This document shows, piece after piece, positions 23,516 to 35,833 of a stretch of 64,000 bases of DNA (the stretch's first letter is position 1; every line of letters starts with the position of its first letter). Location: the NCBI GenBank assembly GCA_032719365.1, contig CM064871.1:36491566-36555565 (forward strand), read 5' to 3'. The DNA comes from Prinsepia uniflora. Its lineage: Eukaryota; Streptophyta; Magnoliopsida; Rosales; Rosaceae. A model generated the notes under the pieces. That model was given only the letters and a program-made list of their open reading frames with translations, was not told where the DNA came from and did not search any database. Made by a program: the position numbers and the translations under genes.

Positions 23516-24866
23516 ATGTGTTGCTCTCAAAATGACGCGCAAGTGCTGGATGTGATGTCTCTGCAGTGGTAATAGCCCGTCATCAACCTGGTAGTTAGGG
23601 AGAGAGTATGAGGATTCAGTGGAATCGAACCCTAGTTAGGTTGTGTTTGGCATAAGGTGCGATGGTTTAGCATTCGATTGGCAGAGGATGTCGTGTTCTA
23701 GTGAGCTTGGATCCCAAGTAGGATCGTCGTGTATGTGAATCTAACGGCATAGAGCCGTAGTGTTATGGGTAGGTCCCCTCTATTTAGTCGATGTGGATAT
23801 CCCAGTATGATGATATTACGGTGTTGTGACCGCTTAACGGTAAGGTCATATTAGATAGAGGTTTGTGGTAAGGTGAGATCAGTGGAGGTGGATGACCCAA
23901 GTTGAGACTGTTGGGAATAGGAATGTTTGATCTTATTTGGCGTGAGAGGCCAAGTGTTGTGTGTCAAATCTCCTGGGGGGGGGGGGGGGGGGGTGAGGGG
24001 GATGTCACGGTATAGATGCTGTGTGGCATGATAGGGCGTAGGGTACGAGTGGTTGAGATCCTTGGATCGTGATTACTGGTCGGTAGGACACCAGTAACGG
24101 AGGTGAGTTGACCGTATGAGATGAGATTTGGGATCCTGAGGTGGACCGATCGGTGAATAATATGCGTTGAGCGATTGGTACCGGCGGTGAGTTGACCGTA
24201 TAGATGTAGAGTCTCGATAGTAGAGTGTTTTTGGTATTGAACTGCACACAGTTGTGGCAGATGCTGCTATTGATGGACGTAGTCGTGTCTTATCGAGTGG
24301 ATAGGCTCGTGTTACAGTGACGACGGAGGCGATGTAGATTCATCAATCGTGACGAAGATACGAAGGTATGTGAGTGACGCAGAGTAAGAACAATGATTTT
24401 TGGATTCTACTCGGTTACAACTGAGTACAATCGCAGAATGAGCTGTTCGACTTTGCGTGTTGGCGAGTGTGCCAAACTACCTCAGTGAAGGTGATAAAGA
24501 TGAGCGAGAGATGACGCAGGTGAGTTGCATGGAATCTAATACTGATTGGGTGGTTCAGAATGACGTTGAGTGTGTCTAATTGATGTAATGCCAATGAGGG
24601 CTTGGATAATGACCGGTAAAGTAGGTACGCCCAGAGTGGTGAGCATGTGGGTTCAGTGGGCACTGAGAGGGACGGAGAGGATGGTGACTAGATCCCTAGC
24701 GATGCGGGACTTGAGCACGAGTGTGTGCTCAAGGGTTGTAACCGTAACGGTTGAAAAGTGGGGATTTGGTAGTAAAGTATGACATCCTTTTGGATGTGCA
24801 TAAATGGTATAATCAGACATGCAAGTTAAATGTTAGACGGTTTACGGAATACATAGGTGGATATTG
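23516..24866 (+). other. Element A internal region, first part, non-coding
   Basis: No retrotransposon protein can be read in any frame. A 19-base G run lies at 23,975-23,993 within GTTGTGTGTCAAATCTCCT...GTGAGGG; its length in the assembly may be unreliable. The region is interrupted at 24,866 by element C and resumes at 41,968. Confidence 0.65.
24862..24866. repeat. TSD of C, left (TATTG)
   Basis: TATTG precedes TGTCAGGACCC and is repeated at 41,968-41,972 after TTGTTACA. Confidence 0.9.
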
Positions 24867-25447
24867 TGTCAGGACCCACCCCGGTTTCACCCCGAAACCC
24901 GAGGTAAATCCTGCTCCCGTCTGACTCCCCGACACAACACGCAAGTACAACTCACTCAAAATCACCCAAAACTCAGTCAGACGCAGGAGAAACTATATAA
25001 AATATCCCGAAGTTATAATGTACAGAGCATAGGACGAAACACAAGGAATCGAAAACCGATAACATTTACACGAACGCGGAAGATATGTAAACACTCCGGG
25101 AATCCCGCTCGTCACTTCTATGCCTCAGACACTGCGTCGACGTCAAGACCCCGCGCTCGCTCCACAACCTGGAGGGCAATTTAAAACAGAAAAGTGTGAG
25201 TGGACCATAATAAAAGAAAAGGTCGAAAACCATGTATCAGAAAAACCGAGTTTAACCCTCCGTTTTGAAAACCACATGCATAACCCAATCTTAGGACACA
25301 GTTATAAACCAAGTTACCGTAAATCACATCATAAGAAACAGAAACACTATAAAACAGTTAGGAAAACCATAGCATGTGAATCATAAAACCGTATCAGAAA
25401 CCATAAACATCAAATCATCATTTTCCGATCAAACCTGTTGGACCTAT

Positions 25448-25624
25448 CCGAGTCTTTAAACTCAATCCAGGCCTTAATAATATCCGAGTCTTTAAACTCC
25501 CGAGTCTTTAAACTCAAAGGCCTACGGGGGAAATATCAATATATCCGAGTCTTTAAACTCCCGAGTCTTTAAACTCAATCTGGGCCCGTCCCCCCGTCAA
25601 ATATATCCGGGTCTTTAAACCCAA
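25448..25624 (-). repeat. GAGT-CTTTAA-ACTC hairpin array, C 3' LTR
   Basis: Five GAGTCTTTAAACTC units and one GGGTCTTTAAACCC, some directly adjacent as pairs joined by CC. The 5' LTR copy (about 39,467-39,655) has units with a broken arm (AAGT...ACTC, GGTC...ACCC), so the two LTRs are drifting at these sites. Confidence 0.75.
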
Positions 25625-26565
25625 TAACCAGATCCAGCAAATCCAATCCCAACCGTTTGAAAACCACTTGAAATCCATATCCAAACTCGAATCCGAAATC
25701 CCCGGTCTGAAGCCCTTCCGGCGTTCAGAACCGTCATTCCGAACCCAAATCCGGAATCCACTTTTCAACCTTTAACCAAAGTCCAATTGTCAATTTCGAT
25801 TTCAAAACCAACCCTTTCTCAAAATCATGTTCCAAAATCCATTTATAATCATTAGAAATCATTTTCCATTTGAAATCTCAAAAATATAACATTATAATCA
25901 GAAATCAACCTTTTATCGTAAAACGTGCCAATTACCGTATTTTCTCGAAAAACGTGCAATTATGTAAAATCACATCATAAATTCAACAATCGGGAAATCA
26001 CATATATCAAACAATTATAGAAAACAGTTATGCATGTTTGAGTTTAAGGAAAGGGTCCACTCACAGTACCAAGCCCTCAATCGCGTCCCGAACGTCCTGC
26101 ATGTTCCTCGGCTTCCTCGGGAAATCCCGATCCTGTCAATCACCATCAAAAAAACGTCACTAATACGTCTACGAAAGTTCACCTAAATTTCCTCAAAATT
26201 CCCCGAATCGAAAACGTAAAACCCGGGACCTTAAACCTTCACCCTCGCGGAACTAAACTCAAACGACGTCCGATTGACCCGAAACCAACTCCATTGAACT
26301 CACCATAACTCCTAGACCAACAACCATGTTGACTACTTCTCCAACCGCCGTCGCACGCGCCGCCCAAAGTGGCTGCGCGTGGCCCTCACGCACTGCTACA
26401 GTGCACTGTCATCAACCTCGACTCACTGTGTTGAACCGGCGCTGCAACCTGGACCGGCGAGAAGCAATCTCCACCGTCCAGCCACCATTTCATCTCCTCT
26501 CTTTTACTATAGCTTCGTCCAGGCACCATGAATTCATCCCCCTACTCCTCTAACCTCGACATGGC

Positions 26566-26570
26566 CCCAT
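26566..26570. repeat. TSD of D, left (CCCAT)
   Basis: CCCAT precedes TGACAAGACCC and is repeated at 35,834-35,838 after GTCGTTACA. The uninterrupted site is seen in C's other LTR near 40,610 (GGCCCCATCATCGTCG), which confirms the insertion. Confidence 0.95.
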
Positions 26571-27099
26571 TGACAAGACCCATCCCAATCCCCTCGGGAT
26601 TACCGTGGAATGTGCCCTGCTCCCGTCCAACAAGGGGTGTCGGACAAGGGATAACCAAGAGCCACTGCCCAAACGGGGCATCCAGAGTGCGCAAGGATCG
26701 ATGGAGGAGGTGTGCAATGTCCCAGACTCTGCTGCAATCGCATCCGTAATCAACCTGAAGGGCATTAAAACCAAAAGCTGTGAGTGGACAAAAACCAGTA
26801 AGTTCATCAAATACATTTATAAGACATTTATGCCCTCCAATAAAAACGTATGCATGCCACGAAAACCAGTAACCAAAACGTTTGCTCAACCGAGCCATTA
26901 GGGCCTTAGCCCAAAAACCGTTAACCAAAAACCAAGTGTGGGAACTCAGCCCAAAACTGTGAAATACCATAACTATACATAAACAACCATGTGGGTCACC
27001 ACCCACGACCATAAATGAACATCAATTCATTAAAATCACACAATCATAAATCCACCCGGAAAGCCATTTCATTAATTCGTATTTTACCATTACCATCAC

Positions 27100-27220
27100 C
27101 AGCATCCCTGATGCTAGACGTCCCTGACGTCATATCTCACGGTTTCATAAGCTACGCGTGCTGCCCGGGGTCTCTCCGGGTCCATATATCTGACATCCCT
27201 GATGTCTGACGTCCCTGACG
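27100..27220 (-). repeat. Tandem GACGTCCCTGA units in D LTR
   Basis: Repeated GACGTCCCTGACGTCA and GACATCCCTGATGTC motifs form small hairpins with paired changes between GACGTC and GACATC/GATGTC arms. The 5' LTR has one extra 15-bp unit (about 33,262-33,290). Confidence 0.65.
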
Positions 27221-27449
27221 TCAATCATAGCAATCCTGCTCCTGAGTCATCATACAGTCTGGCTGCTCCGTATAATGACCCCTCGCAGGCAATGCACCGT
27301 GACTTCCCCAGTGTCCCAGACATCTGGAGGAGACCATCATATATCCTTGTGTCCAGATGGTATATGGAAAACAGTTTTATTAAATCCTTTTATCACATTA
27401 TTACCAATGGGCCCTGCCCGAAATTTCCATAAAACCACATAATTCCATT

Positions 27450-27740
27450 TAGGGTCCCTGACCCAAAATCACAATTATTAAACATAGGGTCCCTGACCCG
27501 AAATCACATTTATTATCCAACTGGGCCTCATGCCCGATTTTATGAACCACTGGGCCCACGGCCCGATTTGTAAACCAACTGGGCCTCTGGCCCGATAACA
27601 TAACTCAAATGGGTCTCATCCCGATTTCATACCAACTGGGCCCCTGGCCCGATTTCATTAACCAACTGGGCCCCCGGCCCGATTTTCAAATGGACCCCAA
27701 GTCCGAAATTTCCAACATAATTGGGCCTCAAGCCCGAGTT
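27450..27740 (-). repeat. Mini-hairpin array, D 3' LTR
   Basis: Stem and loop units read GGGT-CCCTG-ACCC (twice), GGGC-CTCAT-GCCC, GGGC-CCACG-GCCC, GGGC-CTCTG-GCCC, GGGC-CCCTG-GCCC, GGGC-CCCCG-GCCC, GGAC-CCCAA-GTCC and GGGC-CTCAA-GCCC. One copy is broken (GGGTCTCATCCC) but less so in the other LTR. All intact units have 5-base loops. The matching array in the 5' LTR lies at about 33,615-33,905. Confidence 0.85.
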
Positions 27741-29241
27741 CATATTTCAAATTTCAAAACCATTTCATCACATTATATCCAAGTCATAAATATGGAAAAT
27801 CCATGTAAAACTGGAAACCTCGATTTACGTGCAAGCAAGTAAATCGCCTCGAAATACGTGAAACCGTACAATTTACCAACAACCAAACCAACATCACACA
27901 ATCACAACCATATTCCATATAAAACATTTAAGCATGCATAGAATTTATAAAACCAAAGTCCACTCACAGACCGTTTTAACCGTGTGCCTCGATACGCGTG
28001 CCACCGGCCCTCCCGGGCCACACCACTATCACCGGGACTCCCAATCCTGTCCAAGTCACATTAGAGGGTCACTAACCTCATCATTAACATCCTATCAAAG
28101 TCCCGTAATTTTCCCGAATTTTTACTTATTTTTAAACTTAATTTAAAACCTTCGGATATCCCGAACAATATCGAGACGGTGTCCGATCGACACGAAACCA
28201 ATTCCAAAATATCCGTTACATTAAATAGGACAGAAGTCATGTTGACCTCACCTCGAGATTCGTGCCCACGCGCCGTCACGCGCCGCCGTGAGTGGCTGCG
28301 CGTGAAACCCACGCGCCGTGAACAGTGTCACCAGCCTAACCCGTATCTCTGGTAAACGGGTCCAACTCACCCGCGATACAACCCGGTTCAAAGTCCATCA
28401 ATTCAGCCCTAATTCCTTCAATTAATCATTCAGTTAGTTTCGTTTTAAGTCCAATTACAAGTCTGTAAACTCAATTACACAAATCCTTACCCAGATTCCC
28501 ACGATTCAACGATGATCCACGAAGAACACCCGGTTACTGTGCAATCATGGAACTCCCTCAATTGCTGCAGGTTTCATCAAATTGATGATTCCAGAAGCAT
28601 CAACGGACCTTGAGGAACAATTCCCCCACATCAATTGCATCAAACCTGTGCCCAATCGTCACGACTCAAGCTCGAGCACCGTCACTGTTCAACAATGGAG
28701 TTCCATCGATCTCGATCGGTTTCCTTCAATTGATGAACCCAGAAGCATCGTGGGATCATGAGGAGTCATTTCCCCACAACAATTGAGTCAATCGCAGCTC
28801 CAAACTCCACGACTCATCCTCGATTTCTTCCTCTGTCACCAAGCTCGATCAGAGCCAAAACGGCACCAATTCTTCTCGTTTTTGACGTGGATCGACTCGT
28901 CACAAGCTCAGTAAGATGTTTCCAAGCTCCAATTCAATCATCGCAGCTCAATTCGTCCAATTTGATTTTCCCTCCCAAAACTTAATTTTTCGAATTCCCA
29001 GTTCCTCCTCACTGTCAATCTCTCGTGTTTACCCAGTTGAATTCACTCTCAAATCGCTCACAAATTCACACTCTCAGGTTCAGCAATGGAAGAGGAATTG
29101 GTTGGGAGAGTATTGGATTTGGTTGTACACGGTTAAGGAAAATATGGAGATTAATGGAAATTAAAAGATTAATTAATTAATTAAAAACTAATTAAACATC
29201 ATCATGAGGTCTCCCCCAAAAACATGGATTCTGATTTCAAG

Positions 29242-29267
29242 GGATGAGTGACACTTGTCACTCATCC
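29242..29267. repeat. 26-bp LTR palindrome (D 3' LTR)
   Basis: Perfect GGATGAGTGACA/TGTCACTCATCC arms around CT, about 510-535 bp from the 5' end of the LTR. Confidence 0.9.
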
Positions 29268-29775
29268 AGGTGTGTAGGGTCAACGGTCACTATTCATTAT
29301 TATTTTATTATTTTAATCCGAGCCTCGGTTCGTTAGTTCGTTTCCTTGACCATAACGTTGTCGTCGAATCTCCGATTTCGGCATGCCGCCTGTCGTTGGA
29401 TTCGTATCGACGATACCTACGTAACGTTCCTTGGCCCTCGCCCATCGGACCTCCCGTTCAAAAAGTCAACATTTGGCCCCTAGTATGCCAAATTACCAAA
29501 ATGCCCCTCAACTTCTGAACATCATAACTTTCTCTACGAATGTCGGAATCGAACGTGCCACCTGTCTATGAACTTGTGACATCCCGAACTACGTCACGGT
29601 CATCGGTCAAAGTCCGTTTGACCGCCCGATCAAAAAGTCAACATTTTGCCCACGACCAGGGGTAAAATGGTCATTTTGCACATTTTGTCCGATTTCGTCC
29701 TACTAAGCACCGTTCAACCTCACTAATCGAGATTAGTCACTAACCTAATCCCGGAATTCGGGACGGGTCGTTACA

Positions 29776-32721
29776 ATCTTCCCTCCTTAATAAATTTCGT
29801 CCTCGAAATTCCAACCGCTCTAATCTCAACGTACTTCCCTCCTTAATAAGTTTCGCTCTCGAAACTCTACTATCCTGATTCCACAAACACCCCGTGGAAA
29901 GTGGAATCGACCACGCAACACGTGTACACCCGTACACCAACTACTTAGACAAAACTTGTCTACACCCAAACGTACCACTAATACTCAAAACGCAACGATT
30001 ACATTCGACCCCGTCGAATGACTGAAACTACTTATTTCGAATTTGACACCACTTGTCAAATCAACCCTCTCGTTGACGCAACAACTCGACGGTTCCTTTC
30101 CCACTCCCACTAGGAGTCAGCTGACCCCACTCAACGATCTATGTTGACACATCCTGACAAACTGTCACCACACAGTTGTTGTCAGTCGAAAACTGACACT
30201 AGACTCACTCGTGGCCACACAAGCCACCAACGTACTCGACTCACAAATACACTTACCAACATTTTCACACGACCTGTGTGTAATTAAACACATCGGAATT
30301 ACCATGACCCATTGTATAGTAATGTTCGATCCACAACCAATCCCATGGTATCGGAACCAATCCGACTACCAACACGTTCACCGACACACCTCGGGTATAT
30401 CCCGTATACCGTAACGACATCACAAGTCTACAAGGTATTGTACCTCGAACCATGTACGAAGCACACACATCTACCTAATAACCAGACTACAACCACCTAG
30501 GTCATAGCCGAACACGTTCCAATAATGGAGCACCATTTGCCCAAACCCAAATCTGAATCCGCAATTTCGTAAGAAATCCCGGATCCAAACCCAGACATCA
30601 CATTTTAATTCATTTCCAAATCCGAATCCGAAAACATTATTCCGTAAGCTAGCATTTGGAATAACCATTCCGTACCCAAATCCGGAAATATACTTTCAAG
30701 TTCCAAAATCGAATCCTGAATCGTCACCCAGAAATTCGATTCCAAATCCCGAAATCTCGTTCACATTTACCAAGACACACCAAAACCGAACCTATCGGTT
30801 ACCCGTTCAATACACTTGATTGACTTCGTAGGGAAGCCAATCCAACCTCCACACGTCTAAGGTTGACAAAATTCAACTACCTTGAAAACCTACTCACCCG
30901 AGTAGAATACCATACGGGCCCCACTTCGAAAAGAAGTTCAATCTCGTCATTTACGACTCACATACCCAAGTTCGTATCGATCCTTGTCTTTCCACCTAGG
31001 AAAACCAAGGATGATCCAAGAATGATGACGTCAAAACTCATCCTACGTGGATGCAACAAAACTCACTGTACTCACCACGCCATGTGACACCACATCGTCT
31101 GCCACCAAGTAGAAAATGAAAAATCTCGTTTACCTAATTTCAAATACGTAGCTCCTCCTAATGACCTCACAACACACATGGGTCCACCAACCAATACACA
31201 TTCAACGTACTGGTAACTACAGTCAATGTCTGCCAGGGCAGAAAACAAGAAGTCAACCCCAATGACTTCGGAATACCAATCACCAAAAACGAACACCACT
31301 CTCATTCCCCAATCACAACTTCCCCAAAACTAAGGTTCCAACCATGTTGGAAACAGACATGCTCCCAACGAGATGTCAAGTCTAACCACTAGACTTCCTA
31401 CCTCCTCAACTCACTTGGACAACCCCGTGTCCACAATCAATCTGTTATTGTTCCGTTCGGACATCCCAACCTTTACAGGTTCAACACTCGGTTTTTCCAA
31501 GTTCTCAATTATACCTTTTAATCCACTCCTTACTGGTTATCTCACCACTATTGGGACTTATCCCAACACAGCACAATCTTAACTGGATCCCATCCAGTCC
31601 ATCACTCAACCACTAGCGAATCTCAAAGACCGAACACATGTTCATCATGACGGAGTCACACCCCAACTTGTGGCTCATCGTCAACACCATTACCGACACT
31701 AGCACCAGCGCTAGTACCAGCACCAACACACTATCAACAACACTAGTATCAGCGCACAGGCATCCATACTAGCATCAGCACAAAAGTACCAACCCGCAAA
31801 CATCCATACTGCACGCCGTGTGCAAATATGACAACCCTGGATCTCCGTTCATACGGAACGACGATCCCGTACCTCACGACTATGGGTACCACCACTCAGA
31901 CAATCCTCATCAGGAAAATGAACGTTCCCCGAACTTCCCCTGATCCCCAAGTATTATAACCACACTAATTACCCTCGATAGCCAGTCATCTCCATATGAC
32001 TACCGACTAACTGTCATTGCTATCGAGATCCGCATCCACACATCACACCAATACCCGATCCAACACGGGATTCCATAATTTATCTCAGAACCGTATCCGT
32101 AAATCGGATCCCATAGTTCTGCCTAGACTCACCAGAGCCATCCACATGGTCATCCATGACCTCAGCCGCTCGTCGCAGCACAAGTTCTCATCCACTAATC
32201 GCAATTAAGGTTTACCTTTTAAATACTAGGGTTCCATAATCACACCCTATGGTTCAACCGAACCAAACAGCTTTCCGTAATATAAAATCTACAACCTGAC
32301 CGACCCCGCGGTCCTGATATCGAATAGACGTCAAATCCAATCCCACCATCAACTCAATGTGGGTTCCACCACTAAGGTCACCGGCCAACTCCGATGAACC
32401 AACATCTCTCACACCAACAACCACCACTAGGGTTCACATTTTAGACCATTACTCAAATGAGGTTCCCCGAACCTGGCTGCACCTAGCAGCACAACAATCC
32501 AATATCACATGACCGAACCGACGGTCCCACTATACCAGTTCATCACAATCAACCCCACCTGGGTCGAATCACATTAATGCACGGCGTATCGGGTCAATCA
32601 CACTCCATCCACTATCCAAACCCAAAAACTATCTATCAGGTTGATAACGAATTGCAGCCCAAAGAGACATCACACCCTCGACCTGCGCACACAAAAGAGC
32701 AACCGTGCTCTGATACCAAGT
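29776..32721 (-). other. Element D internal region, non-coding
   Basis: At its right edge the PBS complement GCTCTGATACCA lies at 32,707-32,718. At its left edge ATCTTCCCTCCTTAATAAATTTCGTCCTCG (29,776 onward) is the reversed purine tract. Between them there is no gag, pol or other recognisable protein. Short similarities to the internal regions of A and B occur in the same order. A run of CACTAGCACCAGCGCTAGTACC-like short repeats sits at about 31,695-31,770. Confidence 0.7.
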
Positions 32722-35700
32722 TGACAGGACCCATCCCAATCCCCTCGGGATTACCGTGGAATGTGCCCTGCTCCCGTCCAACAAGGAGTGTCGGACAAGG
32801 GATAACCAAGAGCCACTGCCCAAACGGGGCATCCAGAGTGCGCAAGGATCGATGGAGGAGGTGTGCAATGTCCCAGACTCTGCTGCAATCGCATCCGTAA
32901 TCAACCTGAAGGGCATTAAAACCAAAAGCTGTGAGTGGACAAAAACCAGTAAGTTCATCAAATACATTTATAAGACATTTATGCCCTCCAATAAAAACGT
33001 ATGCATGCCACGAAAACCAGTAACCAAAACGTTTGCTCAACCGAGCCATTAGGGCCTTAGCCCAAAAACCGTTAACCAAAAACCAAGTGTGGGAACTCAG
33101 CCCAAAACTGTGAAATACCATAACTATACATAAACAACCATGTGGGTCACCACCCACGACCATAAATGAACATCAATTCATTAAAATCACACAATCATAA
33201 ATCCACCCGGAAAGCCATTTCATTAATTCGTATTTTACCATTACCATCACCAGCATCCCTGATGCTAGACGTCCCTGATGCTAGACGTCCCTGACGTCAT
33301 ATCTCACGGTTTCATAAGCTACGCGTGCTGCCCGGGGTCTCTCTGGGTCCATATATCTGACATCCCTGATGTCTGACGTCCCTGACGTCAATCATAGCAA
33401 TCCTGCTCCTGAGTCATCATACGGTCCGGCTGCTCCGTATAATGACCCCTCGCAGGCAATGCACCGTGACTTCCCCAGTGTCCCAGACATCTGCAGGAGA
33501 CCATCATATATCCTTGTGTCCAGATGGTATATGGAAAACAATTTTATTAAATCCTTTTATCACATTATTACCATTGGGCCCTGCCCGAAATTTCCATAAA
33601 ACCACATAATTCCATTTAGGGTCCCTGACCCAAAATCACAATTATTAAACATAGGGTCCCTGACCCGAAATCACATTTATTATCCAACTGGGCCTCATGC
33701 CCGATTTTATGAACCACTGGGCCCACGGCCCGATTTGTAAACCAACTGGGCCCCTGGCCCGATAACATAACTCAAATGGGTCTCAGCCCGATTTCATACC
33801 AACTGGGCCCCTGGCCCGATTTCATTAACCAACTGGGCCCCCGGCCCGATTTTCAAATGGACCCCAAGTCCGAAATTTCCAACATAATTGGGCCTCAAGC
33901 CCGAGTTCATATTTCAAATTTCAAAACCCTTTCATCACATTATATCCAAGTCATAAATATGGAAAATCCATGTAAAACCAAGAAACCTCGATTTACGTGC
34001 AAGCACGTAAATCGCCTCGAAATACGTGAAACCGTACAATTTACCAACAACCAAACCAACATCACACAATCACAACCATATTCCATATAAAACATTTAAG
34101 CATGCATAGAATTTATAAAACCAAAGTCCACTCACAGACCGTTTTAACCGTGTGCCTCGATACGCGTGCCACCGGCCCTCCCGGGCCACACCACTATCAC
34201 CGGGACTCCCAATCCTGTCCAAGTCACATTAGAGGGTCACTAACCTCATCATTAACATCCTATCAAAGTCCCGTAATTTTCCCGAATTTTTACTTATTTT
34301 TAAACTTAATTTAAAACCTTCGGATATCCCGAACAATATCGAGACGGTGTCCGATCGACACGAAACCAATTCCAAAATATCCGTTACATTAAATAGGACA
34401 GAAGTCATGTTGACCTCACCTCGAGATTCGTGCCCACGCGCCGTCACGCGCCGCCGTGAGTGGCTGCGCGTGAACTCAATTAATCATTCAGTTAGTTTCG
34501 TTTTAAGTCCAATTACAAGTCTGTAAACTCAATTACACAAATCCTTACCCAGATTCCCACGATTCAACGATGATCCACGAAGAACACCCGGTTACTGTGC
34601 AATCATGGAACTCCCTCAATTGCTGCAGGTTTCATCAAATTGATGATTCCAGAAGCATCAACGGACCTTGAGGAACAATTCCCCCACATCAATTGCATCA
34701 AACCTGTGCCCAATCGTCACGACTCAAGCTCGAGCACCGTCACTGTTCAACAATGGAGTTCCATCGATCTCGATCGGTTTCCTTCAATTGATGAACCCAG
34801 AAGCATCGTGGGATCATGAGGAGTCATTTCCCCACAACAATTGAGTCAATCGCAGCTCCAAACTCCACGACTCATCCTCGATTTCTTCCTCTGTCACCAA
34901 GCTCGATCAGAGCCAAAACGGCACCAATTCTTCTCGTTTTTGACGTGGATCGACTCGTCACAAGCTCAGTAAGATGTTTCCAAGCTCCAATTCGATCATC
35001 GCAGCTCAATTCGTCCAATTTGATTTTCCCTCCCAAAACTTAATTTTTCGAATTCCCAGTTCCTCCTCACTGTCAATCTCTCGTGTTTACCCAGTTGAAT
35101 TCACTCTCAAATCGCTCACAAATTCACACTCTCAGGTTCAGCAATGGAAGAGGAATTGGTTGGGAGAGTATTGGATTTGGTTGTACACGGTTAAGGAAAA
35201 TATGGAGATTAATGGAAATTAAAAGATTAATTAATTAATTAAAAACTAATTAAACATCATCATGAGGTCTCCCCCAAAAACATGGATTCTGATTTCAAGG
35301 GATGAGTGACACTTGTCACTCATCCAGGTGTGTAGGGTCAACGGTCACGATTCGTTATTATTTTATTATTTTAATCCGAGCCTCGGTTCGTTAGTTCGTT
35401 TCCTTGACCATAACGTTGTCGTCGAATCTTCGATTTCGGCATGCCGCCTGTCGTTGGATTCGTATCGACGATACCTACGTAACGGTCCTTGGCCCTCGCC
35501 CATCGGACCTCCCGATCAAAAAGTCAACATTTGGCCCCTAGTATGCCAAATTACCAAAATGCCCCTCAACTTCTGAACATCATAACTTTCTCTACGAATG
35601 TCGGAATCGAACGTGCCACCTGTCTATGAACTCGTGACATCCCGAACTACGTCACGATCATCGGTCAAAGTCCGTTTGACCGCCCGATCAAAAAGTCAAC

Positions 35701-35833
35701 ATTTTGCCCACGACCAGGGGTAAAATGGTCATTTTGCACATTTTGTCCGATTTCGACCTACTAAGCACCGTTCAACCTCACTAATCGAGATTAGTCACTA
35801 ACCTAATCCCGGAATTTAGGACGGGTCGTTACA
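32722..35833 (-). repeat. Element D, 5' LTR
   Basis: It starts TGACAGGACCC next to the PBS and ends TAGGACGGGTCGTTACA directly before the CCCAT duplication. It lacks about 110 bp present in the other LTR (junction near 34,473) and has one extra 15-bp GACGTCCCTGATGCT-like unit. Confidence 0.9.
35300..35325. repeat. 26-bp LTR palindrome (D 5' LTR)
   Basis: Perfect copy of the GGATGAGTGACA/TGTCACTCATCC palindrome. Confidence 0.9.

Larger units (their letters stand above)
24867..26570 (-). repeat. Element C, 3' LTR, distal part
   Basis: It starts TGTCAGGACCCACCCC, the same as 38,884 onward in the 5' LTR. It includes GTGTGAGTGGACC (25,193), hairpins 25,448-25,624, GGTCCACTCACAG (26,055) and the GC-rich CACGCGCCGCCC block (26,350). 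The 5' LTR has a short extra CACGCGCCCC repeat at the matching place. D is inserted at 26,570. Confidence 0.85.
26571..29775 (-). repeat. Element D, 3' LTR
   Basis: It starts TGACAAGACCCATCCC and ends CGGGACGGGTCGTTACA. It is longer than the 5' copy (3,205 against 3,112 bp) because it keeps about 110 bp near 28,303-28,415. Landmarks are CTGTGAGTGGAC (26,779), hairpins 27,450-27,740, GTCCACTCACAGACCG (27,958) and the GC-rich CACGCGCCGTCACGCGCC block (28,265). Confidence 0.9.
26571..35833 (-). mobile_element. Element D, pol-less LTR retrotransposon (youngest layer)
   Basis: D is a complete 9.26-kb minus-strand insertion with CCCAT duplications inside C's 3' LTR. Its 5' LTR is 32,722-35,833, with the PBS at 32,707-32,718. 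The internal region (29,776-32,721) is about 2.95 kb with no recognisable coding domain. The 3' LTR is 26,571-29,775. By eye the LTRs differ by only a couple of dozen substitutions, one roughly 110-bp deletion and one 15-bp duplication. That marks a recent insertion. It is a LARD-like non-autonomous relative of A and B. Confidence 0.9.

Noticed and set aside
26542..33163. Two near-identical 156-175-codon minus-strand frames at 26,542-27,012 and 32,636-33,163
   Set aside because: They are duplicated because they lie in the two LTRs of element D. They have no domain features and cross the LTR/PBS border in one copy, so they are chance frames.
9652..34090. Repetitive peptides such as QLGLKPDIINQLGL or QLGPWPDFINQLGP that look like a repeat protein
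   Set aside because: They come from translating the hairpin arrays. The reading frame is not kept between LTR copies, no start context or domain exists, and unit lengths are often not multiples of three.
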